64,000 bases of DNA from Symbiodinium sp. CCMP2592 (GCA_905221615.1 CAJNDT010006006.1:211474-275473); one strand, 5' to 3'; counted from the first letter of the stretch, positions 1 to 10,330 are shown. Program-made: numbers and translations. The notes: generated from the letters alone by a model not told the origin.

Positions 1-784
1 CTACGACAGGATCTTTCATGGTGAATCCAGGAATGTCCAGTCGGGGATCTTTATATCACATCTAATCGATACACTTGAAAAGGCTTCTCATGGTACAATA
101 CCATATGATCCGAAACATACAAAGGTTCGATGAACCCGTATTGATTTGCTTTTTTATTGCGTTTAGATATCAAGACATTCCAGCGGCTAGTTCATGGCAT
201 ACCAAGCCTGTGGCACGCACATGGTCCGCCTCTTGGGCAGCTCCTGCTTCTACATTGCTAACGTGACCATTGGGAGGATCTCGAAAGAAGAAACCCTAAT
301 GTGGAAGCCTATACTACAGAAGGGTACTCGAGTTCTCTATAGGAAGCCCCTTAAAGGAACTCTTTTGGACCCTCCCAACGGTCTGACTTTACGGCTTTGC
401 GTGCTGTTGCAAAGGAGCTCACGAAGCCCTTCTGGAAGTCGCATAAGGCTCTGACAGAACCCCTCAAAAGAGCTATTGGTGCAACACACAGGAATCGTAT
501 CTTGCATCCGAGAAACTTGTCCATAACAACAACATGCAGCAACGGCGGAAGCTGCGGCTGCAATCAGGCGGTGCGACGAGGCGCAGGTCTACACGTCGAT
601 ATGCTACAACCTACACCCAGTCACGACAAACACATTATCAATGTTGTTGATTACTAAGTTTGGCAAGCTCGAAGCTTGAGACAACCACCCCCCCGTAGCA
701 CCTGAACCTGAAACCACAAACAACCTTGAACTCAAGCATACCCTGAACCCCAAATCTGCAAGCCCTAACAACCTAGGACACCCT
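1..784. other. Gene-poor stretch, no supported gene
   Basis: No reading frame here looks like a real protein. At about 294-375 a sequence reading 'cctatactacagaagggtac...' resembles the centre of MITE family A (see 5284-5405) but lacks clear terminal repeats, so it is probably a decayed copy. Confidence 0.5.
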
Positions 785-1040
785 GAACTCAAGAACCAAC
801 CCTAAATCCTAAACCCTAAACCCTGCAAGCCCTAACGGCCTAAACAACCCTGAACCCTAAAGCCTGCAAGTCCTAAGAGCCTAAACAACCCTGAACCCTA
901 AATCCTAAACCCTGCAAAACAACCTAAACAACCCCTGAACCCTGAATCCTACACCCTGTGAGCCCTAACAGCCTAAACAACCCTGAGCCCTAAATCCTAA
1001 ACCATAAACCCCGCAAAACAACCTAAACACCTGAACCCTA
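785..1040. repeat. Degenerate telomere-like repeats (CCCTAAA type)
   Basis: Many CCCTAAACC, CCTAAACAACCCTGAACCC and CCTGCAAG variants follow one another. CCCTAAA/TTTAGGG is the plant and alveolate telomere unit. The copies here are interrupted and mutated, so this is an interstitial or decayed subtelomeric tract, not a functional telomere. Similar tracts recur across the window. Confidence 0.7.
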
Positions 1041-1130
1041 ATAAATCCGGGGGGCGGTGCCTTGACTCCTTCGCGTCGTCTTCGGCGCCAGCTGCACAGC
1101 GAGCAGAGCTGGTCGACTGTACGATGTTCA

Positions 1131-1246
1131 GGCTTAAAATAGCGGTCTTTCATATTTACCAATACTATTTCGGTGGGTTCCTTATTATAGTCATTATAGT
1201 CATAGTATATTGGGCCCCACAACCCTAATCTAATTCCTAAGGCCCC
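1131..1246. mobile_element. MITE family C, degenerate copy
   Basis: Contains the family C core (ttaccaatactattt, ggttccttattatag, gggcccca) and ends in a diverged cctaaggcccc. The left terminal repeat is hard to see. Compare the clearer copies at 5842-5935 and 10238-10330. Confidence 0.5.
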
Positions 1247-1615
1247 GCCATTACCTGAGATCTGGCAAGTAGCTTACACTTTCGAGGTTCGAGCATTGCA
1301 GTACGGTGTCGGGTTTAGGGTCTAGGGTCCGAAGCCCGAAAAACTCAGCCTTACACCTAAACCCTGAACCCTATGATTCTTGGCTACCCGACTCAAGAGC
1401 ATACTCTCGGGGCCTTAGTAAGTAGAAGAGGGTTTTGGGGCCCATTCCACTATATTTATCATAAGGACAGCCAAAACAGCTACTTCTTTCGGCCCCTATT
1501 CTAGTTACTGAGTGTTGCTTTGGGTGGCTTTGTAACTCGGACCCCCAGGAGGATCCAGAAAATGGAACCCCTGCTAAAGTGCCCTAGACTACTGTACTAC
1601 GAAAGCGCATAATAT

Positions 1616-1709
1616 AGGGGATTAACTAATTACCAATACTATTTTCGGGGGTTCCTCATTAAATTCGCAATATAATATACCCCAAAACCCTTTGCTAATT
1701 ATTAAGGCC
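1616..1709. mobile_element. MITE family C copy (next to a family A remnant)
   Basis: Left end ggggattaactaattacc, right end ctaattattaaggcc, with an AT-rich centre and the gggggttcct motif. The ends are inverted versions of GGGCCTTAATAATT. Immediately upstream (1538-1605) lies a truncated family A element starting cggacccccaggaggatcc. Confidence 0.6.
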
Positions 1710-1836
1710 ACTATACTAAGGTCTACGTTCCTGGTAATAGAGACTCTGCGATTGCGTTTGTAGATCAGGGTCTCTTCTTCTCTCAAGCGCTTTGCTGTTC
1801 AGCGGTGCGCCAGTCTTTTGCTGTGCTTCCTTGTCG

Positions 1837-2087
1837 TAGGGACCCTTCGGGGGGGGTAGGGGGAGGGGGGCTAGGGGGCTTTATGCCCATAATGAGGGCC
1901 TGATAAGGCCTACTTAAAGGATCATGGGACTTAGTAACTAGGGTTGTAATTAAGGTAACTGTACTTATAATTACTTATAACCCCATTTAAGGTACTTATA
2001 ACCCTAATTACTAAGTCCCATGATCTTCCAAGTATTTAAGGATTTATAATCCCCTACCCCCCTCCCCCTTACCCACCTAAGGGTCTC
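1837..2087. mobile_element. MITE family G copy split by a nested MITE B
   Basis: The outer arms are agggacccttcgg followed by a G-rich run (1837-1880) and its inverted counterpart cccctacccccctccccc...aagggtctcc (2050-2087). The same arms occur undisturbed at 20500-20632. A complete family B element (1911-2034) sits between them, so family B inserted into an existing family G copy. Confidence 0.7.
1911..2034. mobile_element. MITE family B copy 1 (nested)
   Basis: Inverted terminal repeats: left TACTTAAAGGATCATGGGAC, right ends in GTCCCATGATCTTCCAAGTA. The interior is AT-rich (acttataattacttataa) with no coding capacity. Length is about 124 bp. Confidence 0.8.
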
Positions 2088-2623
2088 CAGAGAGCCCACG
2101 ATTTCTCCTTAATTACATCATAGCAAGAAGCCGAATAAAGCATTCAGGAACACTCCTGAACTAACGGCACTGTGGAGCCAAATATAGTCAGGAAGTATGC
2201 CCCAGACCTTCATAAGAAGCGCCGTGAATTGTTTTTCTTTCATGGGATTTTGGAGTGAGCTCTCAGGGACCTTGCCACGTTTCCGTGACCTGTTGAAATG
2301 TCTGTATGGGCCCTTGCCTTTCCTGTGGCTCATGCGGGCATTCAATCTGTCCAGAGCCCGTGCTCATTCAGAGTAGCTCTAACCTGGCGTGCGATTGAAT
2401 CCTAAACCAGAGACCCCTTGAACCCGAACAGCCTCAATCAAGGCCCTAAACCATAAAGAATGAAGACCCAGAAACCCCTCAAACCCTAAAAGCCTCAAAA
2501 CCCGAAACCCTCAAGCAAAAAGACCCAACAAAAAAAGATGTAGTAAAGCCCGGAGCCATGAACCCACCTGGTAACCTCACATGAAAAGCGACCTGGGGAT
2601 TCCACTCAGAACTTGCGATAACA
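2088..2623. other. No gene seen
   Basis: No convincing coding frame. From about 2395 the sequence is rich in AACCCTAAA-like words, further telomere-derived decay. Confidence 0.5.
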
Positions 2624-2686
2624 TAGGGGCTTGAATAATTACCAATACTGTGTTTGTTTTTTGTTTTCTTCTTTTCTTTTTTATTT

Positions 2687-2717
<31 letters not shown>

Positions 2718-2762
2718 GGTCCTGCTTATAACTATCGTATAATACTATTCTAACCCTTAAAG
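2624..2762. mobile_element. MITE family C copy carrying a poly(T)-poly(G) tract
   Basis: Left end ggggcttgaataattaccaa and right half (ttataactatcgtataatactattctaacccttaa) match family C. Between them lies a T-rich stretch followed by an uninterrupted run of about 23 G (2697-2719), replacing the short 'cggggg' of other copies. The homopolymer looks like an expansion inside the element. Confidence 0.65.
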
Positions 2763-4542
2763 CACTCCAAATACCAACCGAATACGACTCTTCGGGTTGA
2801 GGGATCCCATGAAGGAGCCCGAAATCCCTGATACCTTGAACCGCAAGCCAGAACTCTTCAATTGCTCTGTGAAAACAGACCCGCGCAAGTGTAGTCCCCT
2901 AATCTGGAAACCTATACTACTACAGAAGGGTACAGTATGGGAATCCCCTTAAGGGATCCATTTTTTGGAATTCCCCAGGGCTCTGGGAAATTGAGATGTG
3001 AGCTCGAAGCTCTGGTCGTGTTGCTTGGTTTGGGGCTGAGGAACATGGACGCTACTACAAAAGCCTGAGTTACTGGAAACACCATGCCGTAGGGTTCCCC
3101 GATGCAGTTGAAAAATATTATGCCGCAACACGCTCTCCCTTATGGGTTGCCCAACATAGTTTCAAGTGTCGTTGAAATTCTCAGCAAGACCCTGTACTAG
3201 TTATGAAGGCCCCTCTATTGGAGTTCAGAGTTTCGGGTTCAGGTTCTCAGCAGGTTTAGGATGTCAGTTCTGGTGGTCTACACGTTGTAAGTTCAGGGCT
3301 TTTAGGGTGTTAGGCGTTCAGGGTTTAGGGTCTTGAGGTTTAGTATATTGGATTTGAAAGGTGGGCTTTGCTCTACTGATTACTGCCTAAAATTGTCTTT
3401 GCACTTGTGATCTGTTTCTCCCGCTTAGTGACGGTGACGCGCTTTAAGGGCACTTCTTGGGTTCAACCTGAACTCAGACCTCCCTACACTACTAAAAGTG
3501 GACTTTATTGCAACCGCCCGTTACAGGACCAATCGGGGGTCTGGGATTAATGTTAGGGCCTTAGTACTTCTTCCACCCAAAAGAACTTTGGGAGGGTTCC
3601 TTAGTATGATCTCCGTAAATACGTCCTCAAAAAGAAGGGTTGTTTGGGGTTGATGTAGCAGAGATGAGTCTGGTTAGGGGTATGCTATAAGGTACTTGTA
3701 GTAAGGAGCCGTAGTGAATAATGTGATTTAGTATGCACGCCCAATTTATTCGTGCCAAAACTTGAACACGAAGGGCTCATGCGAAAAAATCCTGGGGATG
3801 CTTATGCTTGGAACTAGCTTCCCGGACCCGCTTAACGGACCTGCAAGCCTGAAACCAGAGCAGCCCCCCCCCGTCCAACTACGCCCCAAAGGCATCCTGC
3901 TCCTGCATGGCTGTATAAGGCTCTTGGTTCTCTTGGAGCCCTTGAAAAACAGGTGTATCCTAACCCATGGCACTCTAGGATACCTTTTCGTGCAAGTTCT
4001 GTTCTTGGAATCCTTCTGAGGGTCTGTCTACTGCAGTGCACCTGTGTTTCGACCTACTGCGAAAGCACCTGAAATCTCAGCCTGAAGCTTGGAAACCTAC
4101 CTGTGGATCCACCCGGCCTAATATGTACCATCTTTGTTAGTGTTTAGGGTTTAAGGCTTCAAGGCTTTATGGGGTCGAAGCCTTCTCTTCCTCGGGGTTT
4201 GAGTCCGAAGGTAAGCTCTGAAGCATTCACTTCACTTCCCAGACCCCCAAAGAAGGATCTAGAAAGTAGATCGTCACCGGAGAATCAAGCGAAGCCCAAA
4301 CCAAAGAATTCGGACATGACTTGCCCTTTTTTTGGGGCTTGGGACCGAAATACCCAAATCCAGACATTTCGCTGTAAGGTTGCTAAAGAGGTACTGTAGG
4401 GGTTGCGGCGGATGCGGTTAGAGTTTCGATAAGGGTCTCGGGTACATAGGGCTGTCATAGGGCTACGATATGGTTCCATTACACGGTCAACCCTGCAATC
4501 TTCGTGCTCGTAGCTAAAGTAGCCCCTAAAGCCGAAGACTCT
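2763..4542. other. Gene-poor stretch with MITE debris
   Basis: No supported gene. Fragments such as gaaacctatactactacagaagggta (about 2908) resemble family A interiors. Short TTTAGGG-like words occur near 3300 and 4140. The small open frames at 3746-4040 and 4169-4400 show no motif and overlap each other on both strands. Confidence 0.45.
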
Positions 4543-4658
4543 AGCCACCCAGAGGTCCTAATACCCCTTAATTAGGTTATATAGCGTAAATCATAATATG
4601 AAGCCCTATATAGTTCAAGCCATATTCCTCAATTAAGGGGTATTGGGCTCTCTGGCCA
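4543..4658. mobile_element. MITE family J copy
   Basis: Inverted ends: left agccacccagaggtcctaat, right attgggctctctggcca, joined to an inner inverted pair (ACCCCTTAATTA and AATTAAGGGGTA). About 116 bp, no coding potential. A half copy of the same family lies at 63474-63516. Confidence 0.7.
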
Positions 4659-4732
4659 CAAAGCAAAGGGCAGAACGCACACGTTGTCGTTGTTTGGCTT
4701 GTCCTGCTAATCCGATTCTCTGAAGCCTACAC

Positions 4733-4806
4733 CCCCAAAACCCCTAAACCCTAAATTCCTAAACCCCTAAACCCTAAATTCCTAAACCCCTAAACCCCCT
4801 AAACAC
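4733..4806. repeat. Telomere-like CCCTAAA tract
   Basis: Repeated ccctaaaccctaaattcctaaacccctaaa units, near-perfect CCCTAAA with inserted C or T. Same orientation as the tract at 785-1040. Confidence 0.8.
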
Positions 4807-4869
4807 TTACAGGGCGCCGAGCCAGGGACCCCAACCCCTAGGTGCAATCATAAAAGCTTGCACTCTGTT

Positions 4870-4992
4870 CCCAGACCCCCTTTGGAGGATCTAGAAAGTA
4901 GATCCCTTAATTTGGGGCCCTATACTAGTAAGGGTACTTTACAGGAACCCCGATTAAGGGATCTACTTTTTGGATCCTCCCAGGGGTCTGGG
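4870..4992. mobile_element. MITE family A copy 1 (minus orientation)
   Basis: Begins CCCAGACCCCC and ends GGGGTCTGGG, with longer inner inverted arms GGATCTAGAAAGTAGATCCC and its counterpart GGGATCTACTTTTTGGATCC. It is the reverse complement of the copy at 5284-5405. About 123 bp, non-coding. No clear target-site duplication. Confidence 0.85.
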
Positions 4993-5092
4993 TTAGTGAA
5001 TGCTTATAGATAGAAGCCTCACCTAGGGTTCCTTGTTATGTCTATAGTTCAATCTACCCCAGAGCCCCGTTATCAATAAGGCCCTCATAGTC

Positions 5093-5229
5093 TACTTGGA
5101 GGGTCGGGGGACTTAGTATATAGTTATTTTAGAGAGTTATAAGTATCGTAACCCCTACTTAGGGTCCCTATTAGGGTACTTATAAGTCTACTCACTACCT
5201 ACTTACTAAGTCCCCCGACCCTCCAAGTA
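5093..5229. mobile_element. MITE family B copy 2
   Basis: Left TACTTGGAGGGTCGGGGGAC and right GTCCCCCGACCCTCCAAGTA are perfect inverted repeats, extended inside by TTAGTA/TACTAA. The interior is AT-rich with TACTTATAAGT-like words. Very well conserved, so probably young. Confidence 0.9.
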
Positions 5230-5283
5230 GGTATGGGAGATCTCCTTTGGGTGCTTTGGGGCCCGCTGGAGCCTCAATTCTTA

Positions 5284-5405
5284 CCCAGACCCCCGGGAGG
5301 ATCCAAAAAGTAGATCCCTTAATCGGGGTTCCTGTAAAGTACCCTTAGTAGTATAGGGCCCCAAATTAGGGGATCTACTTTCTAGATCCTCCAAAGGGGT
5401 CTGGG
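5284..5405. mobile_element. MITE family A copy 2 with 8-bp target duplication
   Basis: CCCAGACCCC...GGGGTCTGGG ends. It is flanked on both sides by AATTCTTA, a perfect 8-bp direct repeat. An 8-bp target-site duplication is typical of hAT-superfamily transposition. The interior includes the conserved block taccc..ttagtagtatagggcccc. It is very similar to the copies at 7481-7602 and 63713-63834. Confidence 0.9.
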
Positions 5406-5461
5406 AATTCTTAGCTGCATCTCTTTTCAAGCCGGTGTGCACGGAAGAAAAAGGGAGTCGG

Positions 5462-5567
5462 CGGTTTAGGGTTAACGGTTAAGGCTTAGGGTTTCGGGTT
5501 TAGGATTTAGGGTTTAGGGTTTAGGGGTTTAGGGTTTAGGGTTTCGGGTTTAGGGTTTAGGATTAGA
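5462..5567. repeat. Telomere-like TTTAGGG tract
   Basis: Runs of gtttagggtttaggg with variants tttcggg and ttaggatt. Opposite orientation to the tracts at 785-1040 and 4733-4806. Confidence 0.85.
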
Positions 5568-5728
5568 AGAGTCATATTTGCGATGGACAAACCACTACTC
5601 TTAAAGCGTACCGAGCGACACGGTCATTGCGGACAAAACAGGTTTCCTGCCTAGCAGCAGCTACCCAAGGCGCGCCTCAAGTGCTTTTCTGTAAGCACGG
5701 TTTTAAGCCAGATCTTTCCTATAAAGAA

Positions 5729-5797
5729 CCGCTTAGTTTAGTAGTATCGGGTCCCACATTAAGGGATCTACTTTCGGGATCCTCCCGGCGGTCTGGT
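5729..5797. mobile_element. MITE family A, right-half remnant
   Basis: Matches the right half of family A (tagtatcgggtcccacattaagggatctacttt...ggatcctcccggcggtctgg). No left terminal repeat is present, so the copy is truncated. Confidence 0.65.
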
Positions 5798-5841
5798 TAT
5801 GAACGGTCGGATGCCAAGTTGAAATTCTTGTCTCTACTATT

Positions 5842-5935
5842 GGGGCTTTAATAATCGCCTATACTATTTTGGGGGTTCCTTGTTATAATTATAGTAAAAT
5901 ATACCTCCAAAACCCCATTAAAATTATTAAGGCCC
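5842..5935. mobile_element. MITE family C copy
   Basis: Left ggggctttaataatcgcc and right aaattattaaggccc form the inverted ends. The core has ctatactattttgggggttcc and ttataattatagtaaaatata. About 94 bp, no coding. Confidence 0.8.
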
Positions 5936-6216
5936 TACTGTAGATCCTCCAGGGGGTCTGGCAAAGGAGGTAACAATGCTGGGCTGGATCCGATGCCCAA
6001 TTTCGGGTGAGTCTTAGACCATAAACCCTACTCACCTACTCCCTGAGCCCTAAGCCCCGAAATCCCTAAACTCGAAATCTCCACGCCGTAAGGGCCCTGG
6101 ACCTTAAACCCTAATCCCTGAGCCACAAACCCCTAAATTCGAAATCTCTACGCACTGAAGACCCTAGGACTGCAAGAATATTGAGTCGGATCTCCGGACT
6201 CGTTCTTGGCTACCGG

Positions 6217-6258
6217 CTTAAGGGATCCTTGAAAGGCACCTTTAAAGGATCCCTTAAG
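6217..6258. repeat. Compact 20-bp-arm hairpin
   Basis: CTTAAGGGATCCTTGAAAGG (6217-6236) is followed after 2 nt by its reverse complement with one mismatch (6239-6258). It could be the collapsed core of a family A/B-like element or an independent foldback. Confidence 0.75.
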
Positions 6259-6577
6259 GGGTTTTAAAAAGTTTAGAGTTTGCTATAGTCCAACAGAAAT
6301 TGTTTTTTGTTCATATGAAAAGCCCAAGGGAATATTAAAACTATTAAATTTATCGTGGTTGCGAGGGGGTATAGCCTGTGCAAAAGCACAGGGGAGCCAT
6401 CTGTCAGATCTTTCCGGGCTCTATGTAAGGTTTAGGGCTGTGTCTCGCCTACACTGCCTAGCTCCGCGCAGAGTCCTGGGTGCATAGCTTCGGCATAGCC
6501 GTCGATTACGGCAACAGCAAAATCATTGGACAGTTTGCAACATGTTGCAAGACATGCAGGCTTCGTTAACTACTGTT

Positions 6578-6669
6578 GATGGACAAAATCCTGCATGACC
6601 TTAAGCACCCTAAATTATGGGGGGTTATGGTATATTCCTTATATTGGGTCATGCAGGATTTTGTCCATC
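6578..6669. mobile_element. MITE family E (single copy seen)
   Basis: A perfect 23-bp inverted terminal repeat starts GATGGACAAAATCCTGCATG at 6578-6600 and has its complement at 6647-6669. The 46-bp interior is AT-rich and non-coding. I found no second copy in the window. Confidence 0.85.
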
Positions 6670-6675
6670 CACCTT

Positions 6676-6784
6676 AGGACCTGAATCAGGCCCTTATTCC
6701 CTTTTTCAGGGTTCTGGTTCCCTTATAGGCCCCTTTAAACCAAAAAGGGCACCCTTTTTATTCCTAGGTTACTCTTGGGTCTAG
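6676..6784. mobile_element. Short repeat family F1
   Basis: Shares an almost colinear sequence with 37737-37835: cccttattccctttt, agggttc, ggttcc, aaaccaa, aagggcacccttttt, cttcctaggttactctt. The ends aggac..tga and ctagt are weakly inverted. Non-coding interspersed repeat. Confidence 0.7.
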
Positions 6785-6862
6785 TTACGCATCCTTTGGC
6801 AGACAGCTCTCTTCCAACTTTAGGCTCCCCTGCTTGGAGGGCCAATGTCTTCACCATAGACC

Positions 6863-6999
6863 CACTTGGAGGGTCGGGGGACTTAGTAAGTAGGTTATAA
6901 GTAGTAGACGTATAAGTGCCTTAAAAGGGACCCTATTTGGGGTTATGGTACTTATAAGTCTCTAAAAGAACTACTTACTAAGTCCCCCGACCCGCCAAG
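6863..6999. mobile_element. MITE family B copy 3
   Basis: Left CACTTGGAGGGTCGGGGGAC and right GTCCCCCGACCCGCCAAG are inverted repeats. The interior ttataagtagtagacgtataagtgcc...acttataagtc is family-typical. Confidence 0.85.
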
Positions 7000-7104
7000 C
7001 AATGCACACAGCGTCCGTGCAGGCGTGCTACCAAGAAGCGCTGCATCTCAACCCGGAGGCACCAAGCTCCCTGAGAATCGCCAAATCTATTCTTGGACTT
7101 AGGG

Positions 7105-7237
7105 TACTTAAAGGATCATGGGAATCATGGGACTTAGTAACTAGGGTTATAATTAGGGTAACGATACTTATAATTACTTATAGCGCCAATTAAGGTACTT
7201 ATAACCCTACTTACTAAGTCCCATGATCCTCCAAGTA
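7105..7237. mobile_element. MITE family B copy 4
   Basis: Left TACTTAAAGGATCATGGGA and right TCCCATGATCCTCCAAGTA. A short internal duplication, atcatgggaatcatggg, is present in the left arm. It is closest to the copies at 1911-2034 and 20195-20314. Confidence 0.85.
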
Positions 7238-7480
7238 TTTAGGGAATGCAAACTTAACGTTGAACTCAGCGTCTCTGATTTATGTTAAGGGCTGGGGAGT
7301 TTGTGCTACTTCATGCTTCAAGCAGACTTTCCAGTGCGGTCGCATGGCTCGTGGTCGTGGTCCTTGCCGAAGTCCGGCGTTTAAGGTTGAAGGGGTGCCT
7401 GCCTAATCTATGCTCCGTGCTGGGTAGTCTTACTATGAGAATGTCGCACTCTGACATAGAAAAAGGATGTAACACGAGTT

Positions 7481-7602
7481 CCCAGACCCTCGGAGGATCC
7501 AAAAAGTAGATCCCTTAAGGCGGGTTCCTTTTTACAGTAACCTTAGTAGTATAGGGCCCCAAATTAGGGGATCTACTTTCTAGATCCTCCCGGAAGTCTG
7601 GG
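7481..7602. mobile_element. MITE family A copy 3
   Basis: CCCAGACCCTCGGAGGATCC...GGATCTTCC-like arms ending GTCTGGG. The interior block ccttagtagtatagggccccaaattaggggatctactttc matches 5284-5405. No clean target duplication. Confidence 0.85.
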
Positions 7603-7793
7603 TTCGCAGAAGCCTGCGAGACCCAGAATTCGTCCCTGTGCACCCCAACAACAGTAGTATACCCTAAACCCCAAACCGTGATCCTTTACGGGACATGGGA
7701 TTCCGAACTCCTGATTATCAGAGGGTTTTGAGTTTGGGGGTGTAGGAGTTTGGGTGTACGAAACATGTTAAAGGCACCCTGTATAGAAACGCT

Positions 7794-7872
7794 GGTCCTA
7801 AATGAGTACCAATACTATTTTGCGGGGGTTCTTGTTTACAACTATTCGATATACATACTGTATGTTACAAAC
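7794..7872. mobile_element. MITE family C, truncated or degenerate copy
   Basis: Has aatgagtaccaatactattttgcgggggttcttgttta and a degenerate right part. The terminal repeats are not fully preserved. Confidence 0.55.
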
Positions 7873-7994
7873 CCTTAACCCTGCAGGCACCGGAATCTCA
7901 AGCCCGAAGCCGTGCACAGCTGACAATGCCAAACCTGACATTGTCAAAACACCTGCACCAGATGCGGACATAGAGGCCTACGTAATCACGAACA

Positions 7995-8071
7995 TTATTC
8001 CTTAAGGTTCCTTGTTATTCCGGTTCCTTATTATTCCTCAAGATTCCTTGTTATTCCTTAAGGTTCCTTAT
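7995..8071. repeat. Short tandem repeat, unit near TTCCTTATTATTCCTTAAGG
   Basis: Four to five imperfect copies of a unit of about 17-18 bp (ttccttgttattcc, ttccttattattcctcaaga, ttccttgttattccttaagg). The word ggttccttattat also occurs in the interior of MITE family C, so the array may have been seeded by a C copy. Confidence 0.7.
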
Positions 8072-8160
8072 TATGACTACTCCATACAGGAGCCCGAAAC
8101 TCTGCTATAGCTATTCAGGTTAGAGGGGCTTCGGCTCGTTTCTGTAGGGTGGAGGGATCG

Positions 8161-8272
8161 CAGACCCCTCGGGAGGATCTAGAAAGTAGATCCCCAGGGC
8201 CTATACTGCTAAGGGTACTTTAAAGGAACCCCCATTAAGGGATCTACTTGTTGGGTCCTCCCGGGGTCTGGG
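8161..8272. mobile_element. MITE family A copy (minus orientation)
   Basis: CAGACCCCTCGGGAGGATCT...GGGTCCTCCCGGGGTCTGGG ends. The interior (ctatactgctaagggtactttaaaggaacccccattaagg) is the reverse orientation of 5284-5405. Confidence 0.85.
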
Positions 8273-8337
8273 ATGTTTAGGGTTGGGGACTTGGGTTTGG
8301 GTTGGGCTTGGGGTTTTCAGGGTAGTGGCAACATGTA

Positions 8338-8390
8338 CTCGGAGGATCGGGGGACTTAGGAAGCTGGTTACAGCTGGGGTTAGGAGTCAC
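8338..8390. mobile_element. MITE family B, left-end remnant
   Basis: Starts tactcggaggatcgggggactta and loses similarity after about 50 bp. No matching right end. Confidence 0.6.
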
Positions 8391-8749
8391 CGAATCCGTT
8401 TCATCCTCAAGGAAATCATAACAACATAAGAAAGGTAGGGTTGTTGCGGTTCAGGTACGGGTTATGATTATGATTCAACTGTTAGGGCATTTGCACTTCC
8501 AAGTCACAGACTTGACATCGTCGCAGGATAAATCTGTGGAAGAGGCGTTCGGCGCTGAGACAGAAGGGGGCGTACAGCATCTGGTTAAAAGACAACGTGT
8601 TTGTCGTTTGCAATTGACCTCCAGCTCCAAGGCCATGGCATACGCATCCATCGGTGCACAAGTCTTTTGATTCACATGTACATTGATGTCATGTGCATGG
8701 TGTGTTCTATGTGTGTATGCAACAGACGTCAGAAGTTGTGTTTGTGTGT

Positions 8750-8850
8750 TTGCGCTTGTATGTGTGTGTGTATATATATATATATGTATGTATGCATATA
8801 TACATATGTGTGTGTGCGGTACGCCATATCTGTAGGTATGTATAAATACA
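8750..8850. repeat. TG/TA microsatellite
   Basis: Alternating tgtgtgtgtatatatatatatgtatgtatg...catatgtgtgtgtg. The long open frames on both strands here are translations of the repeat. Confidence 0.85.
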
Positions 8851-9898
8851 TACGTAAATGCATGCACATAGGCGAAGGTGCACATGCACATCGTTTCAAA
8901 CATAGTCAGGTCAGCTTCCCTCAATATTCAAATGTCTGTGCAAGCAGTACGTGTTCCGAGTCAGCATTGAACTGGTCTCCAAATCCCTTTGGGCCACGGT
9001 GCCTGGTGCCACACCTTATGAGTTCCTGAAACCTTAAACCTGCCCCTAGGCCATACTTACAAGCAGCTGATTGGACATTATAGCACGTCGGGCACGCGTG
9101 GTAAAGCTAGGTGTGTGGCAGTGGGCTTTAACGACTTACTGCCTTCCATGTGCCCTGACCCTGGGACTTTGATTTGCAGAGGGGTGTTGGTGTGTCAAGT
9201 TCGGAAACACACGATACTACAACTCGGTAGGCTCAGGGCGGAGGCCTGACTGTCAGAGGTGCTGGGTTTGTTGCAGCCTTTTGCTGGAGAGCCTGTGAGA
9301 ACGACAAACCCTGGATCATACCCGTACATTCCTAAGCCCAACGCCCCAGATCTTCAAAACCCGGGCGCAGCACCCGAACTGCAAATCCCTAAACCCTGCC
9401 TGTACTCACCGATGCAATTACGTTGAGGGTTGAGGAAAGCATGGCAGTCAAGAGCGGGAACTATGCTTGAAGGGGTAAATAAGGGGCGCGTCACCATCGA
9501 GTCCAGTCATGTCCTGTCAGTGTCTCTCGTGAAAGAGTCGCTGATGCATCATAGGGCCGAATGAGCACTTATTGGCTCATTGGCATTGATCGGGCACCCT
9601 TTGTGAGCTAAGTTCGGCAGCCTTCCAGAGTCCCGGTTCGATTGAAACACCTGTTCTGGAATTGGATCGTCTGCTGGCGATCATACAAGATGTCACGCGT
9701 AGTCGCGTCCACGCTTGCAGGCGAGACCCAAAGTTTGCTACTGCTAGTGGCATCTCCGAAAGGATGAGCTTGATGGTGTCGGAATCAAGGGAAGGGTGTT
9801 CTGATCTTAGGGACGGTCACGATCACCTCAAATGTGGGCCGACTACCGGTGTCACGGACTGTAGCTCCCTTTTTGAACCCAAAACCCATCAAAATCTA
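8851..9898. other. No gene seen
   Basis: About 1 kb without terminal repeats or convincing coding bias. The open frame from 9662 runs into the family F repeat, has no recognisable motif and is not called. Confidence 0.4.
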
Positions 9899-10004
9899 GG
9901 TTCCCCCGTGGTACCCTTTTGCCATTTTTCTTCTTGGGTTCCCGTAATAAATCCAAACAGTAGGAAAAAGAGCCCCTTCGTCGCGAAAGGGCTACTGGGG
10001 AACC
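9899..10004. mobile_element. MITE family F4 (GGTTCC...GGAACC)
   Basis: Left ggttcccccgtggtaccctttt and right aaagggctactggggaacc are imperfect inverted ends. Related copies are at 21834-21930 and 37866-37975. Confidence 0.7.
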
Positions 10005-10149
10005 AAAGCGCCCTACAAAACCTAAACAAATCTGAAGATCCTGCATAGAATCCATCATAAATCCTAAACTTTCCAAACTCTAAGCCTGAACCCGTAAACC
10101 CCTGCAACCCCTAAGCCCTCAACTCTTCAACACTAACCACGAAGCCCAA

Positions 10150-10222
10150 AAAGGCTGGAGCGCTGCCTGCAGCGCAAGCGCGGCGGGGCTCCTACCGGCG
10201 GCGCCGCGGCGCCGTCGCCCAG
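10150..10222. other. GC-rich island with palindromes
   Basis: About 70 bp of very high GC (gcgctgcctgcagcgc, ggcggcgccgcggcgccgtcgcc) in AT-richer surroundings. Both quoted words are self-complementary or nearly so. Its function is unknown and it could be a fragment of GC-rich coding DNA. Confidence 0.4.
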
Positions 10223-10237
10223 GGCCTGCTTAATATA

Positions 10238-10330
10238 GGGGCTTAAATAATTACCTATACTATTTTCGGGGTTCCTGATTATAAATATAGTATAGTGGGC
10301 CCGAAAAACCATTCTAATTGTTAAGCACCC
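10238..10330. mobile_element. MITE family C copy
   Basis: Left ggggcttaaataattacc, right ctaattgttaagcaccc, centre ctatactattttcggggttcctgattataaatatagtatagtgggccc. One of the best preserved family C copies. Confidence 0.8.

Noticed and set aside
8475..9029. Overlapping ORFs of 149 and 142 codons on opposite strands
   Set aside because: Cys/Tyr/Val-rich products of the TG/TA microsatellite.
9662..10048. 128-codon ORF
   Set aside because: Its second half is MITE family F4 and it has no recognisable domain.
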